A DNA stretch of 45,876 bases, from the NCBI GenBank assembly GCA_910576955.1, contig CAJTJB010000009.1, positions 1 through 45,876 on the forward strand, written 5' to 3'. This document shows, piece by piece, positions 21,412 to 29,708 of this stretch; the stretch's first letter is position 1; each line of letters starts with the position of its first letter. Source of the DNA: an uncultured Alphaproteobacteria bacterium. Its GTDB lineage: Bacteria; Pseudomonadota; Alphaproteobacteria; RF32; CAG-239. Below the pieces are notes generated by a model that worked only from the letters and a program-made list of their open reading frames with translations, ran no database searches and was not told the DNA's origin. Made by a program: the position numbers and the translations under genes.

Positions 21412-23019
21412 CTATCGTGTCAAATTCGCATTTTTCTGCAGCATCAAGTTAAACGTTTCCGTATTTGCCATCATATTAATTTCTTCGACCATCTCTTTAG
21501 GCAGCAGCTCGCGCACTTCTTTCACGCCGCCAATGGTAAACCTTGCCTCATCGCATATCTGCCGCTTGATTTCATCGAAATTATTATAATATGTGCAATA
21601 ATCGTCACTGTCCACAACCGGAACATGGCGCCCTGCTCTTTTAATCAAATCGCCTTTTTTGTTGCGTCTGCACGGCATAATATCTGCAAAATCAACACGA
21701 TAAATACCGCACCCGACATAATTCCCTTTATATTTGTAAACAGGCATATCCAGCAAATCTTTGCCGGTCCATTTCTTCGTCAAAAAGGCTTTTAACAGAT
21801 ATTCGCGTTTTAATAAGCCGATAGGCGTGCGAAATCCCGTCAATTTACGTCCTTGTATTTCAACGCTTTCCCCTTTGCAGACCGATTTATAAAATTCCGA
21901 GCCCGACAAGCCGTTCTTTCCCCAGCAAAATCCTGCGCCGATACAAGCGGCAAGTTCTTCTTTCGAACAGCTGCGCCCGATGGTATCGCCTAAAAGGTCA
22001 AGCATTTCCGCCTCAATAAACCGCCATTTGTGAATCATCGCTTCTTCAGGCGTTATTTTATCCCATTTCTGCACTTTGTGATGGTTGCCGAGTTCGTCCA
22101 GATAAAATGTCAGCCCCGAGCCGATGGTCATCACGCCGGTGTTGTCATCATATGCCTTATCGGCAAATCCCTCCACGGAAACCAGCAATGCCGAAATTTC
22201 CGATTTCATCTCCATAATCTTGGCAATATTGCCATATCTGTCCGAGTGTTTCACACCTCTGAAATCAACATACGTTCCTTTTTGCTGAACACGCGCTGCC
22301 GGCACTGCCACCTTTTCTTGTTTATGCTCTGTGCAGCTTTGCGGAATATACTGCGCGCCGACAAGTCCCAATCCGACGGCAGCGGTAACACCCACGGCTC
22401 GGCTGTGCCTGCCTGCAAAATCACCGGCATTTTTAACCAAAGCCTTTGCCTGTTTGGCAATTTGCTCTGCAGATGTTTGGGATTTCCGACCGAATTTCCC
22501 TTTTGCCTTATCGCAAAACTTCCGCACCCGTTCTGCGCCTTGTTCCTCTTGCTTTTCTATTTTTTCCAAATGGTGTGTATATTTTGCCAGCGCCGCGGCG
22601 GAAAAATCGGCTGCGCCCAAGCGAACGCCGCGTTTTTCTAATTTCTGATAAGCCTCAATAATCGCGTCATATTTAAGGGCGGCTTTCTGCGCCACATAAG
22701 CGGCGAGTTTTTGCGGCGAAACATCTTGTTCCCTTGCGCGAAACGGCACAACATAATCAACGCCCTCATACGTTTCCGTGCGTGCGATAAGCCCCGCCTC
22801 ACTGTATTTGTCCGCCTCTGCCTGCTGAAAGTCGAGTAACGCCATTTTAAACTTTGTAATTGCCTCAATTTCGTCTTTTGCCGCCTTGCGATATTTATAC
22901 GGCACCACAAAAGTTTTATTGCCGACATCGGTCAGCAAAAAATCATCAGTACCGTTTTTCAGATGTTCCTCCACCAAAAAACGGTCATTAGCGCTAAATC
23001 CCTCTTCTAATTCTATCAC
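21412..23019 (-). CDS. GH24 (T4-type) lysozyme fused to a long N-terminal region
   Basis: A 535-residue protein. Residues about 275-440 carry a phage-type lysozyme domain: VEGFADKAYDD with Glu283 and Asp291/292, then TIGSGLTF, which is the GH24 E-x8-D-x5-T layout. The N-terminal 200 residues are charged, helical and not recognised. A short hydrophobic stretch (VGVTAAVGLGLVGA, about 209-222) may be a membrane segment placing the lysozyme outside the cytoplasm. A Lys/Arg- and Cys-containing region follows the lysozyme. The start is probably GTG at 23019, with GGGGAG ten bases upstream; a TTG at 23076 is possible. The gene is not in a phage block. Confidence 0.78.
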   Translation of the reverse strand: MIELEEGFSANDRFLVEEHLKNGTDDFLLTDVGNKTFVVPYKYRKAAKDEIEAITKFKMALLDFQQAEADKYSEAGLIARTETYEGVDYVVPFRAREQDVSPQKLAAYVAQKAALKYDAIIEAYQKLEKRGVRLGAADFSAAALAKYTHHLEKIEKQEEQGAERVRKFCDKAKGKFGRKSQTSAEQIAKQAKALVKNAGDFAGRHSRAVGVTAAVGLGLVGAQYIPQSCTEHKQEKVAVPAARVQQKGTYVDFRGVKHSDRYGNIAKIMEMKSEISALLVSVEGFADKAYDDNTGVMTIGSGLTFYLDELGNHHKVQKWDKITPEEAMIHKWRFIEAEMLDLLGDTIGRSCSKEELAACIGAGFCWGKNGLSGSEFYKSVCKGESVEIQGRKLTGFRTPIGLLKREYLLKAFLTKKWTGKDLLDMPVYKYKGNYVGCGIYRVDFADIMPCRRNKKGDLIKRAGRHVPVVDSDDYCTYYNNFDEIKRQICDEARFTIGGVKEVRELLPKEMVEEINMMANTETFNLMLQKNANLTR

Positions 23020-23124
23020 TTTGCATCTCCCCAATTTTCCAACACATACCGCATTGTACTCTATTTTTTTTAACAAATCAAATATTTTTTTAACCCTTTT
23101 TCTCTAGTCAATGCACGAGCTTTA

Positions 23125-23371
23125 CCCCTCCCCCTTGAGGGTGGAAGAATCCCTTGCGCCCCCCCTTAAGCGTCCCTCTCCCTTGAGGGGCTCGCAGAGT
23201 CAAAAAAGCCCGATGGGCTCTTTTGAGCGAGAGCAATAGCAGTGCTTGGCGAGCGACTTGGCAGTAATGCCAATAAAGCGAACCCTAGCACTGGCTTGAC
23301 CGTAGCGCAGTTAGGGCGCGCAACAAGCGCACCCTTACGAAGCAAGTGAGGACAGGAGAGGGTGACAACAT
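23125..23371. repeat. Composite REP palindrome split by a 156-bp structured insert
   Basis: CCCTCTCCCTTGAGGGG (to 23190) and GACAGGAGAGGGTGACAAC (from about 23351) are the two halves of the repeat seen unbroken at 36-75. Between them lies the 156-bp element described separately. Another palindrome end (CCCCTCCCCCTTGAGGG) is at 23126. The gap 23020-23491 holds no gene. Its last part (23405-23490) contains short CCGTGCCGCTGGCACCC and CGACAAGTCGGGCG pieces. Confidence 0.7.
23191..23346. repeat. 156-bp multi-hairpin element, copy A
   Basis: Starts CTCGCAGAG and ends ACGAAGCAAG. Contains hairpins CTCGC..TCAAAA..AGCCC / GGGCT..TTTTGA..GCGAG, TTGGCA-GTAA-TGCCAA and GGG-C-GCGC / GCGC-A-CCC. It is the same length as copy B at 32581 and shares about 90 percent of its bases. 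Both copies interrupt a REP palindrome after its GGGG. Confidence 0.8.
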
Positions 23372-23491
23372 AAAGCAATCTCCCTCTCCCCGCCGCAGCC
23401 AAAGTAACCCCCGACAAGTCGGGCGCCGTAGCTTAAATCGTTGCCCGTGCCGCTGGCACCCGCAGCCAAAGTCTAGCAGGTGTCGCTGGCA

Positions 23492-24751
23492 CTATCCACG
23501 CACCACCAAATAAACTTTTCCGCCTTTAACATCCTCGCGCCGTTCCAACACCTCGCCCATACGATAAGCCGCGGCAATCCCTTTGCCGTCCGCCATATCA
23601 AAGGCAAGCGTCCGCACCTCTGTTTTTTTCGCAAATTTCCGCAACAACAAGGCCGACAGCGCCTCCACACCCTCGCCGTTAAGCGCCGACACGGCAACGG
23701 AATTGCCGCTGTTTTTCTTCAAAATATGCGCTTTTTCCTCATCCGGCAATAAATCAATTTTGTTATAAACCTCAACATAGGCGGGCTCATATTCGATTTT
23801 CTGCAACCCGAGTTCGTGCAGCACCTCCAACACATTCTCCCGCTGCTCTTTATATTTTGGGTTCGCCACATCGATAACGTGCAAAATCACATCTGCTTCC
23901 AACACTTCCTCCAGCGTTGCCCGAAACGCCATCACCAACTCATGCGGCAGATTCGAGATAAACCCCACCGTGTCCGAAAGGATAATCTCCGTCCCCTGCC
24001 CCAAATCAATTTTGCGCATTGTCGGGTCAAGCGTTGCAAACAGCATATCTTTGGCAAACACCTCGGACTTGGTAATAAAGTTAAACAGCGTGGATTTTCC
24101 GGCGTTTGTATAGCCCACCAGCGCCGCCACCGGATACGGCACCTTAACGCGCGCCGAGCGTTGAATAGCCCGCGTCTGCCGCACTTTTTCGAGTTCTTTT
24201 TTGATTTTGAGGATTCGCGTGTCCAGATGCCGCCGGTCAAGTTCAATCTGTGTTTCCCCCGGACCGCCCAAAAATCCGCCGCCGCCCCGTTGCCTTTCAA
24301 GGTGCGTCCAGCTGCGCACAAGTCTGCCGCGCTGATAAGTCAGATGCGCAAGTTCAACCTGTAATTTACCCTCTTTGGTCTGCGCCCGCCGCCCGAAAAT
24401 CTCCAAAATCACCGCCGTCCGGTCAATAACTTTAAGATTAAGCGCTTTCTCGAGATTCCGTTGCTGCACCGGCGACAAATCCGTATCTGCCACCAGCAGT
24501 TCCGCATTATGTTCTTCGCATTGCCGTTTCAGGCGTTCAATCACGCCCTTGCCGAAAAACGTTCCCGACAGCACTTTGGATATTTTTACCGGACAGCAGA
24601 AAACGGCGTCCTGCCCCATTGCTGTCACCAAGCCTTGCGCCTCACTCATCTGATTTTTAATATCTTCATCCGAGCCAAACGCCTTGCCGGTTTTAACCAC
24701 GGGGCAGATAACCGCCGTTCTTGTTTTCTTATCTTTTTCGATAACGAGCAA
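23492..24751 (-). CDS. hflX: GTPase HflX
   Basis: HflX is a ribosome-associated GTPase that splits stalled or heat-damaged ribosomes. The 419-residue protein has the N-terminal HflX domain with the GTGKVEEL-type region (FFGKGVIERL), the linker motif GGGFLGGPGETQIELDRR, then the G domain: GYTNAGKST (G1), DTVGFISNLPHELV (G3) and NKIDLL (G4). The C-terminal part ends in LVVRG. It lies two bases after hfq, the common hfq-hflX order of proteobacteria. Length is normal. Confidence 0.95.
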   Translation of the reverse strand: MLVIEKDKKTRTAVICPVVKTGKAFGSDEDIKNQMSEAQGLVTAMGQDAVFCCPVKISKVLSGTFFGKGVIERLKRQCEEHNAELLVADTDLSPVQQRNLEKALNLKVIDRTAVILEIFGRRAQTKEGKLQVELAHLTYQRGRLVRSWTHLERQRGGGGFLGGPGETQIELDRRHLDTRILKIKKELEKVRQTRAIQRSARVKVPYPVAALVGYTNAGKSTLFNFITKSEVFAKDMLFATLDPTMRKIDLGQGTEIILSDTVGFISNLPHELVMAFRATLEEVLEADVILHVIDVANPKYKEQRENVLEVLHELGLQKIEYEPAYVEVYNKIDLLPDEEKAHILKKNSGNSVAVSALNGEGVEALSALLLRKFAKKTEVRTLAFDMADGKGIAAAYRMGEVLERREDVKGGKVYLVVRG

Positions 24752-24753
24752 GA

Positions 24754-24978
24754 CTAATCTTCAACCACGTCAATCGGCGTTGCCGGCATAATTGTCGAAA
24801 CCGCGTGCGAATAAACAAGTTGAGTATGTCCGTCGCGTCTTAACAGCAATGAGGTTTCATCAAACCAAGTAATCACGCCCTGCAATTTCACGCCGTTAAT
24901 AAGAAAAACGGTCACAGAAACTTTTTTATCTTTAATATCGTTCAAAAATTCAACTTGTGCATTTGTCGTCATTTTCAT
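24754..24978 (-). CDS. hfq: RNA chaperone Hfq
   Basis: Hfq forms a hexameric ring that pairs small RNAs with mRNAs. The 74-residue protein has Sm1 (VSVTVFLINGVKLQGVITWFD) and Sm2 (QLVYSHAVSTIMPA). The usual Sm2 wording is YKHA; here Lys is replaced by Ser (YSHA), which should weaken the proximal U-binding face. Arg-Arg-Asp (LLRRDG) in the connecting loop replaces the usual acidic/neutral residues. The C-terminal tail is very short and acidic. Co-transcribed with hflX. Confidence 0.93.
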   Translation of the reverse strand: MKMTTNAQVEFLNDIKDKKVSVTVFLINGVKLQGVITWFDETSLLLRRDGHTQLVYSHAVSTIMPATPIDVVED

Positions 24979-25472
24979 AATTCCTTATTATATTTTTTCC
25001 CTTATGCCCGCATCGGTCATCCTCTGCTGCATAATAGATATATATGCTATATATAGTTAATAATATCTAAACCAAACGCAAAAAAATACATTTTTCTCCC
25101 CTGCTCCACTCTTTTAAACGTCACTCTCGGAGCAATGCTTTTTTTTCATCCCAACAAGTTGGGCGTCATCCCTCGAATCGTTGCAGGTGGCGCTGCCACT
25201 CAAGGGATCTCCCTCTGCAAGTGCACTCTATACTCTCACGAGATCGCTTGACCTCACTAACGTTCGGAGCGATGACACTGAAAAAGCCCCCTTCCTCTCT
25301 TTAAACGTCATCCCTCGAATCGTTGCAGGTGGCGCTGCCACTCAAGGGATCTCCCGCGGCAAAGTACCTCCTCCCCCCAGCGAGGGGGAGGTAAGGGAGA
25401 GGGGGAAACAAATCATCCTTACTCTACCCCACGCCGTTCGCAATGCATCCTAAAAAAGCGCGACACACCCCA
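24979..25472. repeat. Gene-free region: hfq promoter area and REP-like palindromes
   Basis: About 25020-25075 is very AT-rich (GATATATATGCTATATATAG) and should hold the leftward hfq promoter. Positions 25147-25295 carry a CCCAACAAGTTGGGCGTCATCCCTCG unit, an inner hairpin (GTGGCGCTGCCAC) and CAAGGGATCTCCC, then ACGAGATCGCTTGACC to GGAGCGATGACA. Positions 25305-25355 repeat the unit. Positions 25369-25412 hold CCTCCCCCCAGCGAGGGGGAGG with its GGGAGAGGGGG tail. No gene seen. Confidence 0.7.
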
Positions 25473-26396
25473 TCAACGCGCCGCTGCCATATGCAACAAC
25501 TTTTCCCGCGCCTCGGCTGCCAGCTGTTCCCTCTGCCCGTCCGCAATGCCGAACGCCGCCTGTAACGCGCTGATAAAGCTCTCCATACTGTCATCATAAA
25601 GCCACACTTTACCGGCATAATCCCGTTCCAAACCTGCGCGGCGGTTCGTCACCAACGGTCTGCCATAGCTCATAATGTCATACACCGCAAACGGCACATA
25701 ATATTTGTCAAAATCCGCATCTTCTCCGTCCGGCATCATCTTATAAACAACCACCCGCGCCCGGGCAAAAGCCGCCTCGCGTTCTTCCGACGTCATCTCG
25801 GCAAACTGTACCGCGCCATAAGTTTCGGCTTTCAGGTTTTGCTTGAGCAGTCCGGCAAAATTATTACTGTCATCCTCGTAAATATATAACACGTCATTTT
25901 CATATTGCGGTTTAAGCCGCTTATGCCAAACCGCCCCGCTTTCAAACAGCTTTGCCGGCAGTTCCGTCCGGACTTCGTCATAAATTTCGCGTTGCGAAAA
26001 TAAATAAAGCCCGTAACCTCTCATCTCTTCTTCATAAAAATCCCCTGCCCGATGCAGATAGAACCAGTTTTGCGCCTTATCATTCATCCGCACGTCATAA
26101 AGCGGCAGAAACCCGCGCACAAAAACATTAACGCCCGCCTGATTAAATTTTTCAGGATACATCTCTCCGTTATACGCCGTCCCGAGCACCCGATAGCCCG
26201 CCTGCTCCAAGTGGTCAGCCATATAATTAAGCGCCGCCAGCAAATCATAGTCAACTTCCGTCCGTGCATTTCCGACACGGATAACCGCCGTTTTCGCATC
26301 CCGCAATTTCATTCCGAAACGTCCGGCAAGCCCGATACAAAAACCGAGAGCCGCCGCCAATATCACCCAAAATAAAACTTTGCCGCCCTTAACCAT
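25473..26396 (-). CDS. Membrane-anchored GT-B-like protein (second of a pair)
   Basis: A 307-residue protein with an N-terminal membrane anchor (VLFWVILAAALGFCIGLAG, about 7-25). The C-terminal half resembles the end of CgeB-like/family-1 glycosyltransferases: VPFAVYDIMSYGRPLVTNRRAG and VWLYDDSMESFISAL. The same segments of the upstream gene align (RIFDVTASGGFIISDY, AIPMYKNKEEFKALI). If the anchor leaves the domain outside the cytoplasm, it would lack nucleotide sugars, so orientation or function is uncertain. Its ATG overlaps the upstream stop by one base. Confidence 0.6.
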   Translation of the reverse strand: MVKGGKVLFWVILAAALGFCIGLAGRFGMKLRDAKTAVIRVGNARTEVDYDLLAALNYMADHLEQAGYRVLGTAYNGEMYPEKFNQAGVNVFVRGFLPLYDVRMNDKAQNWFYLHRAGDFYEEEMRGYGLYLFSQREIYDEVRTELPAKLFESGAVWHKRLKPQYENDVLYIYEDDSNNFAGLLKQNLKAETYGAVQFAEMTSEEREAAFARARVVVYKMMPDGEDADFDKYYVPFAVYDIMSYGRPLVTNRRAGLERDYAGKVWLYDDSMESFISALQAAFGIADGQREQLAAEAREKLLHMAAAR

Positions 26397-27442
26397 TATA
26401 AGCCGATTCCCTTTTCCTGCCGATATTGTTCCAAAATCCGCATCATCTCCGCCATCACGCTTTCCGCGCCAAACCGCTCGCGGGTAATTTTCTGCGCTTT
26501 GAAAGCCTTTTCCCGCCGTTCTTCGGGGTGCGCAAGATAATAGTCGATAAGCGCCTTAAACTCCTCTTTGTTTTTATACATCGGAATAGCATCGCCGTAT
26601 ATTTCCTCAATTTCGGGAATATAATCGGAGATAATAAAGCCCCCGCTCGCCGTCACGTCAAAAATACGGTTGCTGATAAACCCTGCCTCAATCATATCAT
26701 CGCGCGTATCGTTTAAGACAATATCCGCCGAAGAGTAAAAATATTTCAGATTATCCCCTTTAATCTGATTAGCTTTATACAACGCCGCGTTTTCTCCGAC
26801 TAACACATTCTCCCACCCTGCACCATAAATAGCAGGTTTATAGCCATATGCCAGCGCATATTCAACAGATTTGCGGTTGGGACTGTCCGGATAGCGGTTG
26901 CCGATAAACAGCAATTCGGTTTTGAGTTCGGGTTTCGGGTCATAATAAAACTTATCAAGGCGTGTAAACTGCGGCAAAAAATGCGCATTTATCCCCGCCT
27001 CCCGATATTCCCTGCTCTTTTTCAACGAGCCGGTAAACACCACATCAGCATTGCGGACTTCTTCGGGTTTGTAAGGGATAGTTTCATAAAGCACCGCAAT
27101 TTTGTCTTTATCAATATAATTATGATAGCGGGAAAGCTGCAGTTCCGGATAAGCGCGCAGATAAAGCGCATATCCCTCTTTAAAGTTGCGGTTCGAATAA
27201 AGGTCTTCAATAGCATAGAGGCGCGCATCTGTTCCCAGTTTGCCGAGGGCGACCGCCATATCTTCCGCCAGATATTTTTCTCCGAGCGGATACAGGGGAT
27301 GATGTATAAACTTTGTATGCGTCACCAACAGGTTGATAGTCATCCGCTTATAATCAAGCGCATAAGGGTTCTCCGGCGCAAAAGCGAACCAGCCGCAAAC
27401 GCTGCCGATAATCAAACAACAAATCAATGCAATCCGCCGCAT
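26396..27442 (-). CDS. Membrane-anchored CgeB-like glycosyltransferase domain protein
   Basis: A 348-residue protein. An N-terminal hydrophobic segment (IALICCLIIGSVCGWFAFA, about 4-22) precedes a two-domain GT-B-like body. The first half ends in KTELLFIGNRYPDSPNRK. The second has YGAGWENVLVG, ADIVLNDTRDDMIEAGFISNRIFDVTASGGFIISD and AHPEERREKAFKAQKITRERF, typical of CgeB-like proteins. Product unknown; likely a surface polymer or protein glycan. ATG 27442 is five bases after GAGGAG; ATG 27445 is equally possible. Coupled to the related downstream gene. Confidence 0.7.
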   Translation of the reverse strand: MRRIALICCLIIGSVCGWFAFAPENPYALDYKRMTINLLVTHTKFIHHPLYPLGEKYLAEDMAVALGKLGTDARLYAIEDLYSNRNFKEGYALYLRAYPELQLSRYHNYIDKDKIAVLYETIPYKPEEVRNADVVFTGSLKKSREYREAGINAHFLPQFTRLDKFYYDPKPELKTELLFIGNRYPDSPNRKSVEYALAYGYKPAIYGAGWENVLVGENAALYKANQIKGDNLKYFYSSADIVLNDTRDDMIEAGFISNRIFDVTASGGFIISDYIPEIEEIYGDAIPMYKNKEEFKALIDYYLAHPEERREKAFKAQKITRERFGAESVMAEMMRILEQYRQEKGIGL

Positions 27443-27532
27443 CATCACTCCTCAAACAACACCGATAACCGAATTTTGCCAGATAACCTCCGCCATCACA
27501 AGTAAAAAACACATTTTACACCCAAACAAAAC

Positions 27533-27590
27533 AACCTCTTCCCCATCCCCTCCCCCTTGAGGGGGGAGGACGGGTGGGAGCGAACCGCAT
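27533..27590. repeat. REP-like palindrome
   Basis: CCCCTCCCCCTTGAGGGGGGAGG followed by ACGGGTGGGAGCGAAC, one of the CCTTGAGG family with a GGGTGGG tail. It lies between lysS and the GT-like pair. Confidence 0.75.
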
Positions 27591-27597
27591 AAAGCTA

Positions 27598-27635
27598 CAA
27601 AAAGAAAGCACGCTCGTTAAAAAACGTACTTTCTC
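27598..27635 (-). terminator. Terminator downstream of lysS
   Basis: Read leftward: AGAAAGTACG, loop, CGTGCTTTCT and five T, about 90 bases past the lysS stop. Further short palindromes (GGTGTCAGCGACACC-like) lie between it and the stop. Confidence 0.65.
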
Positions 27636-27726
27636 CAAACCGCAGCTAAAGTCAAGCCCGTGGCGCTGCCACCCCAACAAGTTAGGCGCAGCTAAAGTAT
27701 TGCCCGTGTCGCTGACACCGCGGGCA

Positions 27727-29202
27727 CTATTTCGCCTTTGTCTTCAGTGTCGGGAACAAAATCACATCACGCAGCGTCTGTGCGCCGGTCAAAAGTTTAG
27801 CCAAACGGTCCATACCCATACCCATACCGGTTGTCGGGACAAAACCATAAGACAGCGCATCAATAAAGCTTTCGTCGAGCATCTGCGCTTCGTCATCGCC
27901 GTTTTCGCGTTCGGCAACCTGCGCCTTAAAACGCTCCAATTGCTCAAGCGGATTTGAAAGCTCGGAATAAGCGCACCCGAGTTCCATCCCCAACAGATAA
28001 GTGTCAAAATGTTCCACCAAACGCGGATTGTCGCGGTGGGTTTTAGCCAAGGGGGAAATATCTTTCGGCATATCGGAAACGTGCACCGGTTCAATCAGCG
28101 TATGCTCAACCTTTTCGTCAAACACTTCCTGCACCACCTTGCCCCAATTTGAGCAATGATCAGCGTCCACACCGACAGATTTTGCCAGCGCCCGCGCGTC
28201 TTCCACGGTTTCAACGCTCAAAAAGTCCGCACCGGTTTCGCGCTTGATAAGGTCAATAATGGAAATTTTCGGAAACGGTTTTGAAAAGTCGATTTCGTGC
28301 CCCTCGAGCACCAGTTTTTCCGTGCCGAAAACTTTTTTAACCACAAAATTCACCAGCTTAAAGATTAACTCTGCCATATCATTATAGTCGCCATACGCCA
28401 TATAGGCTTCCAAACCTGTAAATTCCGGAACGTGGTTCTTATCGATTCCCTCATTGCGGTAGTTTTTGCCGATTTCAAACACGCGGTCAATTCCGCCGAC
28501 AACGAGTTTTTTCAGATAAAGCTCGGTCGCAATGCGCAAATAAAAATCGTTATCGAGCGCGTTATAATGCGTTGTAAACGGCTTGGCGTTCGCACCGCCC
28601 ATAATCGGGTGAAACGTCGGCGTTTCCACTTCCAAAAAATCGTTAGAGTTAAAAAACTCGCGCACCGCGGAAACAATTTTGCAACGCTTGAGCAACACAT
28701 CTTTAGCTTCGTCATTGATGATAAGGTCAACATAGCGCTTGCGATACCGCGTTTCCACATCGGTCAAACCGTGAAACTTCTCCGGCAGCGGCTCAAGCGA
28801 TTTAGCGATAATATCAAACTTTTCGGCAGCAACCGAAAGTTCGCCGCGCGGTGTCCGACGAATAAAACCCGACACGCCGACAATATCGCCGATATCCAAA
28901 CATTTAAGGAGTTTCAGATTTTCCTCATCCAAATGGCATTTATGGCAAAACAGCTGAATATTGCCGGTTTTGTCTTTCATATCAATAAACATTCCGTCAT
29001 TGCGCACGGCCATAGCGCGCCCCGCCACGGTCACACGGTCTTCGGTGTTTTCGCCGTTGGCAAGATCTTTATATTTTTCCTGCAAATCTTTTGCAAAACT
29101 ATCGGGTTGAAAACGATACGGATACGGATTATACCCCATTTCTTCAAGCTTTGCCAATTTATTAAGGCGGCTTTGTCTTTGCTCGCTGATTTCTTCTGCC
29201 AT
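27727..29202 (-). CDS. lysS: Lysyl-tRNA synthetase, class II
   Basis: Charges tRNA-Lys with lysine. The 491-residue protein has the N-terminal OB fold (residues 55-145; VTVAGRAMAVRNDGMFIDMKD) and the class II catalytic core. Motif 2 is in FEIGKNYRNEGIDKNHVPEFTG-type sequence (about 248-270). Motif 3 is GMGMGMDRLAKLLTG near the end, followed by RDVILFP. Length is normal. Most alphaproteobacteria use the unrelated class I enzyme, so its presence is informative about the lineage or about transfer. The ATG at 29202 lacks a clear ribosome site. Confidence 0.95.
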   Translation of the reverse strand: MAEEISEQRQSRLNKLAKLEEMGYNPYPYRFQPDSFAKDLQEKYKDLANGENTEDRVTVAGRAMAVRNDGMFIDMKDKTGNIQLFCHKCHLDEENLKLLKCLDIGDIVGVSGFIRRTPRGELSVAAEKFDIIAKSLEPLPEKFHGLTDVETRYRKRYVDLIINDEAKDVLLKRCKIVSAVREFFNSNDFLEVETPTFHPIMGGANAKPFTTHYNALDNDFYLRIATELYLKKLVVGGIDRVFEIGKNYRNEGIDKNHVPEFTGLEAYMAYGDYNDMAELIFKLVNFVVKKVFGTEKLVLEGHEIDFSKPFPKISIIDLIKRETGADFLSVETVEDARALAKSVGVDADHCSNWGKVVQEVFDEKVEHTLIEPVHVSDMPKDISPLAKTHRDNPRLVEHFDTYLLGMELGCAYSELSNPLEQLERFKAQVAERENGDDEAQMLDESFIDALSYGFVPTTGMGMGMDRLAKLLTGAQTLRDVILFPTLKTKAK

Positions 29203-29304
29203 TTTTAAACATCCATCAAAAAAGTTACATAAACTGCCAAATTTATACCACCCAAAACAAATTTTGCAAGCATTTTTTTACCCGCTGCAAAACCTCCCCC
29301 ATCA

Positions 29305-29475
29305 CTTTTTATCCCAACAAGTTGGGCGTTGCAGGTGGCGCTGCCACTCAAGGGATCTCCCGCAACAAGGAAATATTCCTCCCCATCCCCTACCCCCTTC
29401 CTCCACGGGAAGGGGAAACACTCGCTGCAAACACCCCTCCCCCTTGAGGGGGAGGATGGGTGGGGGTGACAACAA
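29305..29475. repeat. Cluster of REP-like palindromes upstream of lysS
   Basis: CCCAACAAGTTGGGCG joined to GTGGCGCTGCCAC and CAAGGGATCTCCC (about 29308-29362). CCCCTTCCTCCACGGGAAGGGG (about 29395-29417). CCCCTCCCCCTTGAGGGGGAGG with GATGGGTGGGGGTGACAAC (29435-29475). No gene in 29203-29708. Confidence 0.75.
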
Positions 29476-29499
29476 TCAATCCTTCCCCCCACCACACTC

Positions 29500-29708
29500 G
29501 CGGCTGTTGTAGTAAAAAAAACGCGGAATTTTGCGAAATAGCCGAGGATGTCCCTTCACTCCCCTCGTGGCACTAAAAAAAACGCATTATATGAGTCTAG
29601 TAGAGATGGGCTTGGTGCTTTTCAAAAATTTTAGCGTACATAGACGTACGTGAATTTTTGGAAAGTGCCAAGACCGCTCTAATAGACCATAGAATACGTT
29701 TTTTCTTT
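29500..29708. repeat. Long GTAC-apex hairpin element 1, 3' of malQ
   Basis: A 120-base imperfect palindrome runs from AACG (29581) to CGTT (29700), flanked by A and T runs. Its arms pair in several blocks (GTCTA/TAGAC, TAGAG/CTCTA, CTTGGTGC/GTGCCAAG-type, CAAAAATT/AATTTTTG). The apex is GTAC-N6-GTAC (29636-29649). The preceding part has GCGGAATTTTGCGAAATA and GAGGATGTCC, shared with elements 2 and 3. It ends nine bases from the malQ stop and can act as a terminator. Confidence 0.75.

Noticed and set aside
23166..23417. Similar open frames on the minus strand across both 156-bp elements (here and 32508-32870)
   Set aside because: The frames start in flanking REP sequence, have no ribosome site and are explained by the shared repeat. 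Paired changes in hairpins argue for structure rather than coding.
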